DNA of 64,000 nt from the NCBI GenBank assembly GCA_022822305.1, contig JAJEBY010000016.1, forward strand, positions 1,054,001 through 1,118,000, read 5' to 3'. The notes beneath the pieces are model-generated. The model was not told where the DNA came from, searched no databases, and was given only the letters and a program-made list of their open reading frames with translations. Positions within the stretch are counted from its first letter, which is position 1; each line of letters starts with the position of its first letter. Made by a program: the position numbers and the translations under genes. The stretch is from Anaerolineae bacterium (GTDB taxonomy: Bacteria > Chloroflexota > Anaerolineae > Aggregatilineales > Phototrophicaceae). Positions 1 to 8,988 of the stretch are shown in pieces.

Positions 1-1091
1 CCATTGGATTCCCGCAGCTGGGCCCCTGGGTGCGCGTCGAAGGGCCGGAAGAAGAAGTCATCACCGAGCGCAATCCCTATTTCTTCTCCGTCGATGCCGC
101 CGGCAACCAATTGCCCTATCTCGACAGGCGTAATGCCGTCATCAACCAATGGGCCAACATGGAATCCGCCGAACTGCTGCTCTTCGCCGGGGATGTGGAT
201 TACTTCTGGCAAGTTAGCTTGGGCAACATTCCGCTCTACATCGAGAATTCGGAAGCCGGCAACTATTCGGTCTACATTTATCCCAACAAAGACTCGCGCA
301 TGTTCTTCCTCAATCTCACCTTTGCGGATGACACCTGGCGCGAGGTCACCTGGGACAAACGCTTCCGGCAAGCCGTTCAGTTGGCCATCGACAGCGACGA
401 TTTGATCGGCACGCTCTACTTTGGTCAGGCTCACGCGCCGACCATCGCATCCGCCGACTATGATGTGGATGCCGCCAACGCGCTGCTCGATGATATGGGC
501 ATGACCGAGCGCGACTCTGATGGCTATCGTCTTTCGCCAAGTGGCAATCCTTTCGAAATCCTGATCGAGGTTGGCGCTGGCGGCGGCGAATATTCCGATC
601 CCGCTACCTTCATCGTCGGATACCTGGCTGACATTGGCATCAGAGCCGATTTCCGCGGCATTGACGGCGCCCTGATTGGCGAACGCCGCCGCTCCAACGA
701 GACACAGGCCGGCATCAACTGGAATACCGCGCCGCTCTTCGCCGCCCACACCTACCCGGATTATGTTCCCAACGACCTTTGGGGACCGCTCTGGGGAACC
801 TGGTACAACACCGACGGCGAATCCGGGGAAGCGCCGCCCGACTGGATCATGGACTTGTACGCGATCCACGAGGAACTCGTGAGCTACCCGCCGGGCAGCG
901 AGGGCTTCATCGCCGCCTCCGCCGAGCGAGATGCCTGGCTCTATGAAAACGTGCCCTTCTTCACCTACGTGGAGAATCCGGGGTTGGTACACGTCTGGTC
1001 GAATTGCATGGGCAACGTGCCGGACGGACCCTTCCATCACGGATCCTGGTCAAGCCACAAGCTGGTTTACTTCAAGCCGGATTGCATGTAA
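1..1091 (+). CDS. ABC transporter substrate-binding protein, family 5 (peptide/nickel/sugar type), 5'-truncated
   Basis: The reading frame is open from base 3 at the window edge, so the N-terminus and any signal peptide lie outside; about 362 residues are visible, ending at TAA. Near the start the motif E-R-N-P-Y-F-F-S-V-D-A-A-G-N-Q-L-P-Y is typical of the lobe II region of family 5 extracytoplasmic solute-binding proteins (the OppA/DppA fold, where N-P-Y-F/W-x-V-D-x-x-G-N-Q-L-P-Y is conserved). The rest contains W-D-K-R-F-R-Q-A-V-Q-L-A-I, also standard for the family. The substrate cannot be read from sequence; glycosidase genes next door make an oligosaccharide or peptide plausible. Permeases and ATPases are not in this window and may lie upstream. 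A GTG at base 30 is in frame but would cut the conserved domain, so it is not the start. Confidence 0.9.
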   Translation, partial: IGFPQLGPWVRVEGPEEEVITERNPYFFSVDAAGNQLPYLDRRNAVINQWANMESAELLLFAGDVDYFWQVSLGNIPLYIENSEAGNYSVYIYPNKDSRMFFLNLTFADDTWREVTWDKRFRQAVQLAIDSDDLIGTLYFGQAHAPTIASADYDVDAANALLDDMGMTERDSDGYRLSPSGNPFEILIEVGAGGGEYSDPATFIVGYLADIGIRADFRGIDGALIGERRRSNETQAGINWNTAPLFAAHTYPDYVPNDLWGPLWGTWYNTDGESGEAPPDWIMDLYAIHEELVSYPPGSEGFIAASAERDAWLYENVPFFTYVENPGLVHVWSNCMGNVPDGPFHHGSWSSHKLVYFKPDCM

Positions 1092-1118
1092 CGATACGGC
1101 GATCTCCAAGCACCAAGA

Positions 1119-1151
1119 GGGGCTGTGGCCATCCACGGCCCCTTTTCTTTT
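1119..1151 (+). terminator. Rho-independent terminator after the binding-protein gene
   Basis: A 10-bp G/C-rich stem (1119-1128 with 1133-1142, one G-T pair, loop CCAT) is followed directly by TTTTCTTTT. It begins 28 bases after the TAA of the binding-protein gene and lies between this gene and the convergent GH2 gene. Confidence 0.85.
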
Positions 1152-1206
1152 CGACATAAGTTGCAGAATCGGTTTGCGGCGACTCCGAAGTAGCGCCCAG
1201 ATTCGT

Positions 1207-3795
1207 CTAGCGGCCGAGGACTTGTGTCGCGGCGTTCCAGGCGTCTACGCTCAGCCCGGACGTGTTGTTTACCTCTAGCGTCACCGCTTCGCCGGCATCG
1301 AGCCAAAAGTAGTTGTCCGAAATCGAGAACGTATCCAAATGTCCTGGCCGCGAGACATTAGCGGCTACCGCAGGCAGACCGCCCGTGTTTCGCACGACTA
1401 CCTTGTCGTCTCTAACCGCCAGCTCCAAAGTCGTCTTCGGCAAATCGAACAGACTGCCTTTACGCGCTTCGTGGTTCACGAAATAGAAGGTTCGCTGTTC
1501 AACGCTGTCGTTCACGAGCACTTCCGCGACGACGAATAGTGGAACGGTATCCGTAAGATTGGCGTCCAGATTGAAGTCGCCGAGATAAAAAGGACTGTCA
1601 ACTTTGCCGACGCCGGTAAAATCCCTGCTGCTGACATTTGTCAGTCGCCCATCAAATGCGCGCACGGATACTCTCCACTGCCCCCCGTCAAGCGCATTAG
1701 CGTCATCGAGCAAGTAGACCGGCAGATTCAGTGCTTCTCCAGCGCAATTGAGGCTGGTGAATAGCACGGCGGCGTGGAGCGGCGCGAATGCATCCTGGAA
1801 GAAATAGTGACCAATTTTGGGCGCGCCGTACCAATCTACGCAGGCCCAGGACGCGGCCGGATAATTATCCGTGAGCTTGTAATAGAGCACGCCGGTGGAA
1901 TCCGGCCAACGACAGCGAGCGCGTTCCAGCGTATGGCGGATGCCGACGGCCTGCGACAATTGCGAGCCGATGGTGTACTCCTCCAGACTACAGTCTTCAG
2001 CAACAAAGTAATTGGAATATTGAATCAGGCGTTCGACATCGCCATAGGTGTTGAAGATTGGGGTATGGTAGGCGAATGCGCCGTCGGCTTTGGGCGGCCA
2101 CAGGTCTTTTTCATCGTCGGGCAAATATCGCAAGACCGACTCATATGGCGGGCTGCACGCCAGGCCGAATTCGCCGAAAAACGTCGACTCCATATTCAAG
2201 TTGTGATCCAGATGCTCTCGTCCCCAATAACAATTGTAGTTGTGATCACTGCCGCCCCAGGGCTCGGCGCGATGAAAGGGTCGGGTGTCGTCCAGTTCAA
2301 TACTCAAGCGCCCCATCATGTCTATCGCCAGACCAAAGGGCTTGTGGGATTCGTTGCCTCCGCCGTACATCGCCAGGGACGGATGATTGCGCAGTCGCAG
2401 GGTGTTGCGCCGCACGGTTTCTTCCAGCATGTTGTAGGGCTGCGTAACATGACTGTTCCACGCCGTCGGCCACTCCTGCATGACCAGGATGCCATATCGA
2501 TCGCAGAGATCGTAGAATTCGTCGGTCTCGGGCATGCCGCTGCCCCAGGGCCGCAGCATTTGGATATGCTGCATGGCGGCCAGCTCGATGAAGCGCTCGT
2601 TGCGCTCGCGCGAGAAATCCATCAGCGGATCGAGCGTGCACCAATTCGATCCCTTCATGAACATCGGCTGGCCGTTGATGACAAAAGTCCAATTGTAATG
2701 TTCAGGGTCCGGTCCATCGGGCAAAGGCGCCATCTCGATGGTGCGCAATCCGAAAGTGAAACTGTGCGCGTCCGCCGTCCCGCCGCCGTCCGGCGCGAAA
2801 GACAAGGTCATGCGATAGAGATTGGGGTCGCCCATATCGACTGGCCACCACGTCTTCGGTTCAGGAATCTCCATGCGCAAAAGAACGTCTCGTGTCTTGG
2901 CTTCGCTGTCGACGCGTCTCTCGAATGAAAACGATTCTCCCGTGAAGTTCTCGGGAGCGATGCTGCCTTGGAGTGTCCCAGACCATTTATCCGCACCCGC
3001 TTCAAAACGAAGCGCTAACTCCACGATGCCGGCTTCCGAATCGACCGTTCTCACAAATGGATGTGGCAGCGCGACATCGGGCGCGCTACGAATCGAGACT
3101 GGCTGCCATATGCCCAGCGCCGGCAGATTGGAATAGTGCCAGCCGTAGACGTTGTTGAAGACAACGGTATTCTTCCAACTGTTGTTGTTATCGGGATTTG
3201 GGCTGGTGACCGCGTCCGTATCAAAGAGTATCGGATCGAGCCTCACCACCACAACATTGTCGTTTTCGAGCAATTCGCCAACTTCAAAGTCCGGCCCTCC
3301 AAACATGCCTTCGTGGCCGCCCAGCATCTGCCCGTTAAGCCAAACCGTGCAGCGGTTGGCGATCCCGCCAAAGCACAACTGCGCGCGCGCGCCCAGGTCT
3401 TCGCGTCGGAATTCGCGGCGCATCCACCAGGTCTTGAAGCTCTCTTCACGCGCCAAGGCCTGGTTGAGGCCAAACGTTGGATCCGGCAATCGACCGGCTT
3501 CCACAAGCGCGGTATGCACACTGCCGGGCACACGCGCCGGTATCGCATCGGGCCAGGTATCGCCCAGGCGCTCCTCCACCTTGCCGCCTTCCGCGAGCTG
3601 CCACTCCCCGTCGAGAGCGACGACAGCCGGACCAGCCGGTTGAGCGATTGGCCCATTTTGCAATTCAATTGGATCAGCTGCGCCCTCCCAGGGCGAGGAT
3701 TCGGCCGCAAAAGATCTGCGGTCGATTGCGTCGAGCGACTGCTCCTGTTCCACTTGCGGTCTAGCTGTACTTGGAGACTCGGGATTAGGCTTCAT
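1207..3795 (-). CDS. Glycoside hydrolase family 2, beta-mannosidase-like
   Basis: About 862 residues, no signal peptide, so probably cytoplasmic. It starts with a sugar-binding jelly-roll region (L-D-G-E-W-Q-L and V-P-G-S-V-H-T-A-L, typical of beta-mannosidases), then an Ig-like domain and a TIM barrel. The barrel has F-M-K-G-S-N-W, then G-G-G-N-E-S with the likely acid/base Glu, and S-T-F-F-G-E-F-G with the likely nucleophile Glu, so the enzyme looks intact. Expected role: release of terminal beta-mannose from imported mannosides. I chose the ATG at 3795 because GGAG lies 6 bases upstream of it; a TTG at 3840 would add 15 residues. The gene is divergent from the fucosidase at 4032. Activity on other beta-glycosides is possible, because GH2 specificity is hard to tell from motifs alone. 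Confidence 0.9.
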   Translation of the reverse strand: MKPNPESPSTARPQVEQEQSLDAIDRRSFAAESSPWEGAADPIELQNGPIAQPAGPAVVALDGEWQLAEGGKVEERLGDTWPDAIPARVPGSVHTALVEAGRLPDPTFGLNQALAREESFKTWWMRREFRREDLGARAQLCFGGIANRCTVWLNGQMLGGHEGMFGGPDFEVGELLENDNVVVVRLDPILFDTDAVTSPNPDNNNSWKNTVVFNNVYGWHYSNLPALGIWQPVSIRSAPDVALPHPFVRTVDSEAGIVELALRFEAGADKWSGTLQGSIAPENFTGESFSFERRVDSEAKTRDVLLRMEIPEPKTWWPVDMGDPNLYRMTLSFAPDGGGTADAHSFTFGLRTIEMAPLPDGPDPEHYNWTFVINGQPMFMKGSNWCTLDPLMDFSRERNERFIELAAMQHIQMLRPWGSGMPETDEFYDLCDRYGILVMQEWPTAWNSHVTQPYNMLEETVRRNTLRLRNHPSLAMYGGGNESHKPFGLAIDMMGRLSIELDDTRPFHRAEPWGGSDHNYNCYWGREHLDHNLNMESTFFGEFGLACSPPYESVLRYLPDDEKDLWPPKADGAFAYHTPIFNTYGDVERLIQYSNYFVAEDCSLEEYTIGSQLSQAVGIRHTLERARCRWPDSTGVLYYKLTDNYPAASWACVDWYGAPKIGHYFFQDAFAPLHAAVLFTSLNCAGEALNLPVYLLDDANALDGGQWRVSVRAFDGRLTNVSSRDFTGVGKVDSPFYLGDFNLDANLTDTVPLFVVAEVLVNDSVEQRTFYFVNHEARKGSLFDLPKTTLELAVRDDKVVVRNTGGLPAVAANVSRPGHLDTFSISDNYFWLDAGEAVTLEVNNTSGLSVDAWNAATQVLGR

Positions 3796-4031
3796 TTGCG
3801 ACTCCGGAATTCTCAAATTGTCGAAGGTGCTCAACTCCAAATATGCACAATACGCCTATCATTTGCAAACTATTGGCGGTCTTGGACCTTGGTCGAAACC
3901 TGCAGGAACCTAGCTTGGCAAATGCTGAAAGAGAAAAGAGCGCAATTCGCGCCGGCTTGCCGGAATAACTTGAGCCAAGTCGGCGCTGGTGAGATAGAAT
4001 TAGCGAAAATATAGTTTCTGCCTCTACGGAC

Positions 4032-5342
4032 ATGCCAACAACTGCGGACGACTCAAGCCAACGGGAACAAGATCGCGCTTCGCAAGCCGTCTATACCAAT
4101 ATGTCCAATTTGCCGGCGCGTCTGGCCTGGTACCAGGACATGGCATTGGGCATGTATCTCTATTGGACGGTAGACGCGCCCTTCGGCATGGTCAACGCGC
4201 ATTCGGTTATCGGCGCCTCGGCGGATTACTTGCAGCGCTACTTCACGCAGTTGCCGCGCTTTTTCTACCCCCGGCTATTTGATGCGGAATGGTATGCGCG
4301 CCTGGCCAAGCTATGTGGCTTTGACTATGTGACCGTCCCCGCCAAAAACCACAATGGCTTCTGCATGTGGGACACAGCGACAACCGACTTCAACGTCATG
4401 AATACGCCCTATGGCCAGGACATACTGCGCCAATACGTTGAGGCTTTTCGCAAATATGACATCCCGCTGAGCTTCTACTTCTCACCCGATGACGCCTGGT
4501 TTCAATGGCGTCGGGGCAAAGTCCCGGCGCGGGCGCGCGATTATGCCAACCCCGAATACAACAGCGAGCTGCTCGAATATGGCCAGGCGCAGATTCGAGA
4601 ACTGATCGAGCGCTATCAACCGGATATGCTGTGCTTCGATGGTTATCGACAGGCGACTCGGTCGCTGGTGGAATACGCCTGGAGTCTGCGGCGGGATCTC
4701 ATAATCACGCGGGGCGCTATCGTCACGCCGGAACAAGAACGCCGCGACGACGTCCGCGGACCGTTTGAAGCGCACTATACAATCGGAACTCAATGGCAAT
4801 ACAAGGCGGGCAATGACCAACTGAAGTCCGGGCGCGAGCTCATTGAACTGCTGGTCGATATTCGCTCGCGAGGCGGAACACTGCTCCTGGCGGTTGGCGG
4901 TCCAGATGCCGATGGCCAGCTGCCTCGAGACATGGACGATCGAGTACGCGAGATTGGATTATGGAATTTCGTCAACGGGGAAGCGACCCGCGGCATCCGT
5001 CCCTGGCAAGCGACGCGTGAAGGCGACTTGTATTTCACTTGGGACAAGGCGCGCGGTACGGTCTACATTTTAGACTTGGGTCCTGCGCTGGAGATGGGCG
5101 AGTGGCGCACAATAAATGTCCAGAGCGTGCGCGCGTCCAATCAAACGGAAATCGTGGTGCTGGGACAATCGGGCACTGTACTCGAATATCAACCTGAGGT
5201 AATTCCCGAAACCCGCTGGGAGCAATCGGACGATTGGCTGAAGATCACCTACTGTCGGGCTCAGCGCCTGTATAACAATCGCAAGTGGCCGAATCCGCTG
5301 GCGCTCAAGGTCACGCATGCGCAACCGGGCCGTGTCAACTAA
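4032..5342 (+). CDS. Glycoside hydrolase family 29, alpha-L-fucosidase-like
   Basis: 436 residues without signal peptide. The N-terminal half has the GH29 barrel pattern: F-D-A-E-W-Y-A-R-L-A-K-L-C-G, then V-T-V-P-A-K-N-H-N-G-F-C-M-W-D-T, then S-F-Y-F-S-P-D-D-A-W, then P-D-M-L-C-F-D-G-Y-R, where the Asp matches the GH29 nucleophile. A beta-rich C-terminal part follows. The usual K-H-H-[DE]-G-F signature reads K-N-H-N-G-F here, so one substrate-binding His is Asn and the acidic residue is also Asn; specificity may be shifted from standard fucosides. The start is ATG with only a weak GGA upstream. Together with the divergent beta-mannosidase it suggests use of fucose- and mannose-containing glycans. 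Confidence 0.82.
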   Translation: MPTTADDSSQREQDRASQAVYTNMSNLPARLAWYQDMALGMYLYWTVDAPFGMVNAHSVIGASADYLQRYFTQLPRFFYPRLFDAEWYARLAKLCGFDYVTVPAKNHNGFCMWDTATTDFNVMNTPYGQDILRQYVEAFRKYDIPLSFYFSPDDAWFQWRRGKVPARARDYANPEYNSELLEYGQAQIRELIERYQPDMLCFDGYRQATRSLVEYAWSLRRDLIITRGAIVTPEQERRDDVRGPFEAHYTIGTQWQYKAGNDQLKSGRELIELLVDIRSRGGTLLLAVGGPDADGQLPRDMDDRVREIGLWNFVNGEATRGIRPWQATREGDLYFTWDKARGTVYILDLGPALEMGEWRTINVQSVRASNQTEIVVLGQSGTVLEYQPEVIPETRWEQSDDWLKITYCRAQRLYNNRKWPNPLALKVTHAQPGRVN

Positions 5343-5404
5343 AGCGTGCGAAGCGGCAAAAACGCTGGCCAGATCAGTTCAAGCAAACATGCGGACTACC
5401 GCTT

Positions 5405-6562
5405 ATGCAAAACATCACCGACATTGAGCCCGTGATCATCAGCGGCGATTTCTTTCGGACCCAACGTCGGCAAGCCCGTCGCGTTTTGCCCTTGCTGCTG
5501 CGCGTTGTAGCTGCGGCGATGCTGCTGGCAGGTCTCGTCCTGCAAATGTGGTGGCTGCTCGCGACGGCCGCCCTGCTCTTGATCTTGTCCTGGATCGTGT
5601 CTCGTCCGCATCAACAGCATGAGCCCGCAAGATTGCGCTTTGAAGCGGATTTCCTGACGATAACGGGAGACGGATACGATGTGCAACTGGTGGCGCCTTT
5701 TCGATTCAGCACCGGCGTCGAGCGCAAACCGGCGACAAATCGGCGGGAGGAAAACTGCTTCGTGCGTATGGTCATCGATGTTCACGGCAGGCCGCTCGTC
5801 CTCGAGGAGCAGGTCCTTCCCGGTCATCTGCCACCCAAGTTGGACGAAATCACCGGCGAATCCAGCGCGCTTGGCATCGCCGAGCTCACCGGCGTTTCGC
5901 CTTTTCCCGGCGCCCTGTGGGAGCTGATCCGGCAGCTCGAAAACTTGTCCGCGCCAAAGGCGGAGACTGCGCCGGACCAAGACCTGAAGGCGCTCTATCA
6001 GTTGTCCGAGTTGCAGCTGGAAGAAAAGCTGTATTCGCAGGCAATCGATTCGCTGACAGCGATCATTCGGCGGCAGCCCGATTCCGCCCATGCCTATTAC
6101 AGTCGTGGAGTCGTACGCTATCATCAGCGCAGAGATCAGGACAAGGCGATAAACGATTTCAGCACGTCGCTGCGCCTGCAGCCGAATCAGGCCGAAGTCT
6201 ACCGGATGCGGGGGTTGGTGCGCGGACAGATCGACGATTGGGCTGGAATGCGCGAAGATTGCACACAGGCGATTCGCTTGCAGCCGGACAGCGCCGAACT
6301 GCACAACTTGCGCGGTTACGCTTGCTTCCGCCTCGAGGACTATGACGCGGCGCTCGACGACTTCAATCACTCGATTGACCTGGACAAGGGACGCTTCGAA
6401 TCGTACTACAACCGCGGATTGGTCAAGCAGCGACAAATGAGATTGGATGAGGCGCTGGTCGATTTCCGTTACGCGCTAGGCCTAAACCCGCGCTCCGACG
6501 CCGCCACGCGCAGCATCGCCGCGATCGAGAGCTACCTGGCCAAGGTTAGGAATCCCATTTAG
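5405..6562 (+). CDS. Membrane-anchored tetratricopeptide repeat protein
   Basis: 385 residues from ATG 5405. The frame is open further upstream to 5285, but that part overlaps the fucosidase end and reads as non-coding. Residues about 26-66 form a hydrophobic hairpin (two membrane segments). After a small soluble domain, residues about 190-380 contain roughly five TPR units, recognisable by A-Y-Y-S-R-G, E-V-Y-R-M-R-G, E-L-H-N-L-R-G-Y-A and S-Y-Y-N-R-G at regular 34-residue spacing with Pro at helix ends. TPRs bind other proteins; the partner is unknown. The gene follows the fucosidase by 62 bases and could be cotranscribed. Function beyond scaffolding is not predictable. Confidence 0.8.
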   Translation: MQNITDIEPVIISGDFFRTQRRQARRVLPLLLRVVAAAMLLAGLVLQMWWLLATAALLLILSWIVSRPHQQHEPARLRFEADFLTITGDGYDVQLVAPFRFSTGVERKPATNRREENCFVRMVIDVHGRPLVLEEQVLPGHLPPKLDEITGESSALGIAELTGVSPFPGALWELIRQLENLSAPKAETAPDQDLKALYQLSELQLEEKLYSQAIDSLTAIIRRQPDSAHAYYSRGVVRYHQRRDQDKAINDFSTSLRLQPNQAEVYRMRGLVRGQIDDWAGMREDCTQAIRLQPDSAELHNLRGYACFRLEDYDAALDDFNHSIDLDKGRFESYYNRGLVKQRQMRLDEALVDFRYALGLNPRSDAATRSIAAIESYLAKVRNPI

Positions 6563-6596
6563 CGCTGATCGAGTTGACAATCTGACGCCGACAGGG

Positions 6597-7019
6597 CTAA
6601 TCCAGCGCCTCCAGCCACTTGCGAAACTGTGCCTCCAAACCGTCTCGCACCTCGACGAATGAGGCTAAGATCTCTTCGTCGTCGCCAGATTTGGCGGCTG
6701 GATCGGGGAAACCCCAATGGATGCGCTGTGCGCGACCCGGGAAGACCGGGCAGCTCTCGGCGGCATGGTCACAAACGGTGATGACGTAATCGAATGCCTT
6801 GTCCAGATATTGGTCAAGATGATCCGAACGGTGATTGGAAATATCGATGCCGCGCTCGCGCATGGCTGCAATCGCGAAGGGATTGACGCTCGAGGGACGG
6901 GCGCCGGCGCTGTAGACGTCAAAGCGCGCGCCCGCCAATTCGCGCAGCAAGCCTTCGCCCATTTGCGACCGCGCTGAATTTGCCGTGCAAAGAATCAGCA
7001 CTTGCCCTCTGTCACTCAT
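6597..7019 (-). CDS. arsC: Arsenate reductase, low-molecular-weight phosphatase / thioredoxin-coupled type
   Basis: 140 residues. The P-loop C11-T-A-N-S-A-R17-S (CX5R) opens the protein, F-P-D-P near residue 106 gives the general acid Asp, and Cys83 and Cys90 (T-V-C-D-H-A-A-E-S-C) are the pair used for the intramolecular disulfide cascade in thioredoxin-dependent ArsC. It reduces arsenate to arsenite in the cytoplasm. No arsenite efflux gene (arsB/acr3) or ArsR regulator is adjacent. It is last in a minus-strand run modA-modB-arsC, 60 bases after modB. A plain low-molecular-weight tyrosine phosphatase is less likely because both redox cysteines are present. Confidence 0.9.
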   Translation of the reverse strand: MSDRGQVLILCTANSARSQMGEGLLRELAGARFDVYSAGARPSSVNPFAIAAMRERGIDISNHRSDHLDQYLDKAFDYVITVCDHAAESCPVFPGRAQRIHWGFPDPAAKSGDDEEILASFVEVRDGLEAQFRKWLEALD

Positions 7020-7079
7020 GCTCAGATTCTCTCCTTTTCATGATTGCGCGATTCATCGGTGGCTACACATGGCAGTTTA

Positions 7080-7883
7080 TCAAGACAGCCGGTCTTGCGC
7101 TGCGGCAAAGCGCTGCGACAAGAAAAGCGCAATCAATGCCAGCGCAATCAGAATCAGTCCGGTCCAGATAGCCGCGCCAATGTCGCGCTCGAAGACGCTG
7201 TATACCAGCAGCGGCATCGTCTGCGTTCTGCCTTGCAAGTTGCCCGCGAATAGAATGGTAGCGCCGAATTCCCCCAGTGCCCGCGCCCAACACAGGATCA
7301 TGCCGGATGCCAGCGCGCGCCAGGCAATCGGCAAGGTGATATACCAGAACATTTGCCAACCGTAAGCGCCATCGACGCGGGCGGCATCTTCAACTTCTGG
7401 CGAAATGCCGGCGAACCCGACCTGGGCCGAGCGGATGTAGAATGGCGCCGAGATGAAGAATTGCGCCAGCACAACCGCGGCCAACGAAAACGGAATGATA
7501 ATGCCTAAGTCGGCCAGGAATGAACCAATCGCGCCTCGGCGTCCAAACGTCAGCAACAGCGCCAGTCCAGCAACTGCGGGCGGCATCACAATTGGCAGCT
7601 CAATGAACAAGCTGACGAAACGGCGGCCCCGGAATTCGTTTCTTGACAGTACGTAAGCAAGCGGCGTTCCAAAGCCGGCCGCAAGGCATACCACAATCAT
7701 GGTGGACGCGAAGCTGAGCATGACAGCCGAGACAACCGTTGATGATTCCGGTATGCCCTCCCAAGCCCGCGATCCAACACCGCTCAGAACGAGCACCAAG
7801 ACGGGAATCGTCAACAGCAAAAACGCGAATCCGCTGACCGAATATAGGAGCAGCTTGTCAACTTGGCGGCGCTGTGTCTTCAC
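7080..7883 (-). CDS. modB: Molybdate ABC transporter permease
   Basis: 267 residues with about six membrane segments. It carries the ABC permease EAA loop (E-D-A-A-R-V-D-G-A-Y-G-W-Q-M-F) followed by P-I-A-W-R-A-L and A-R-A-L-G-E-F-G-A-T-I-L-F-A-G-N, which is the ModB/CysT signature. It overlaps the end of modA by 26 bases, so the two are translated together. The ATPase ModC that should power it is absent: arsC follows instead. The imported ion is molybdate or tungstate. Confidence 0.92.
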   Translation of the reverse strand: MKTQRRQVDKLLLYSVSGFAFLLLTIPVLVLVLSGVGSRAWEGIPESSTVVSAVMLSFASTMIVVCLAAGFGTPLAYVLSRNEFRGRRFVSLFIELPIVMPPAVAGLALLLTFGRRGAIGSFLADLGIIIPFSLAAVVLAQFFISAPFYIRSAQVGFAGISPEVEDAARVDGAYGWQMFWYITLPIAWRALASGMILCWARALGEFGATILFAGNLQGRTQTMPLLVYSVFERDIGAAIWTGLILIALALIALFLSQRFAAAQDRLS

Positions 7884-8760
7884 AAGGGTCGACTTCCTCG
7901 TCGGTTGTTACGTTTGCGAGCGCCTCAGGTTCGGGAGTAACGCCCGGACGCGAATCTTCCAAGATGTCGACAGGCGAACAGAAGCCAAAGTCGCTCAAAA
8001 TTCTCTGGCCCCGCTCGGATAGCACAAAGTCGACAAATGTCCCCGCCAATGCTTGCTTGGTCGAATGGTCCAGTACAGCGATCGGATATGACGCCAGTTG
8101 ATTATGTTCTGGATCAATCTGGATTGTGATCACCTGCTCGCCAATTGCTCCGATGACATCGGTCTGATAAACGATGCCAGCATCGGCTTCTCCCAAGGCC
8201 ACACGTGTGATCACTTGCCGAACGTTGCTCTCTTCGGAGACGAGGTTATCCAGCACCCGTTCGACGAATTCATCGCCCAAGTCACTTGAGTATGACTGGA
8301 ACATGGCATCCGTGTATTCGCGGATGGGTGTGCCCTGCACCGCAAGAACCAATAGAACAGGCTTGCCGGCGAGGTCGGCGATGCTCGCGATCTGCGCCGG
8401 ATTATCAAGCGGCAGGGCAAGAACGAGTTGATTGCGCGCGAAGATTTCAACCGCCTCCGACGCGATCAAACCATCGTCGACAATCTGATCCATCCGCGCC
8501 TCATTGGCGCTGGCGAAGACATCGGCTTGAGCGCCTTCCAGCAACTGCGCCGCCAAAGTCGACGAACTGGCGAAGTTGAGCGCGATCTCAACATCCGCAT
8601 GTGTTTGCTCGAAGTCTGCGACAAGCTGCTCAAATGCGTCCGTCAGCGATGTCGCCGCATAGACTATCAGGCTGTCCCGGGCTTGCGCGAGCGGCGCGAA
8701 CGGCGCCATAACGTATATGAGTAACGTACAAACGAATAGCAATCGACGGCGAGCGCGCAT
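7858..8760 (-). CDS. modA: Molybdate ABC transporter substrate-binding protein
   Basis: 300 residues with an N-terminal signal peptide ending near A-Q-A-R-D. The mature start V-Y-A-A-T-S-L-T-D-A-F and the segments A-S-S-S-T-L-A-A-Q-L and A-D-V-F-A-S-A-N are standard ModA ligand-loop motifs, as is G-E-A-D-A-G-I-V-Y-Q-T-D. The C-terminus carries an acidic, Pro-rich tail of about 35 residues with two Cys, longer than in the usual 250-residue ModA. The sequence shows no lipobox. First gene of modA-modB-arsC. Tungstate rather than molybdate cannot be excluded. Confidence 0.92.
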   Translation of the reverse strand: MRARRRLLFVCTLLIYVMAPFAPLAQARDSLIVYAATSLTDAFEQLVADFEQTHADVEIALNFASSSTLAAQLLEGAQADVFASANEARMDQIVDDGLIASEAVEIFARNQLVLALPLDNPAQIASIADLAGKPVLLVLAVQGTPIREYTDAMFQSYSSDLGDEFVERVLDNLVSEESNVRQVITRVALGEADAGIVYQTDVIGAIGEQVITIQIDPEHNQLASYPIAVLDHSTKQALAGTFVDFVLSERGQRILSDFGFCSPVDILEDSRPGVTPEPEALANVTTDEEVDPCEDTAPPS

Positions 8761-8988
8761 TGAATCTTCCTAAACACGTAGACGGCTATTATGCGGCATG
8801 CGCAATTTTATGGAAGGGATTATTCGCGACGTGATGCTCTTGAAAACAGCGTCCAATGCAGTGGAATTGCCGTCAATTCCAACGGAGGCAGACGCTTGGC
8901 TATCGTTCATCCTACGGCTTGCCAACGCTTGCTTGCGCTGCGCGCGATTTCGTCTACGTTAAGAGTCAACGTGATATACGAGGTCGTC

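Noticed and set aside
1774-2928. A 384-codon open frame on the plus strand inside the GH2 gene
   Set aside because: It is antisense to a clearly conserved glycosidase, has no recognisable motif, and arises from the codon bias of the opposite strand. The same applies to long antisense frames at 5396-6436, 12541-13473, 15164-16054 and 48403-49332.
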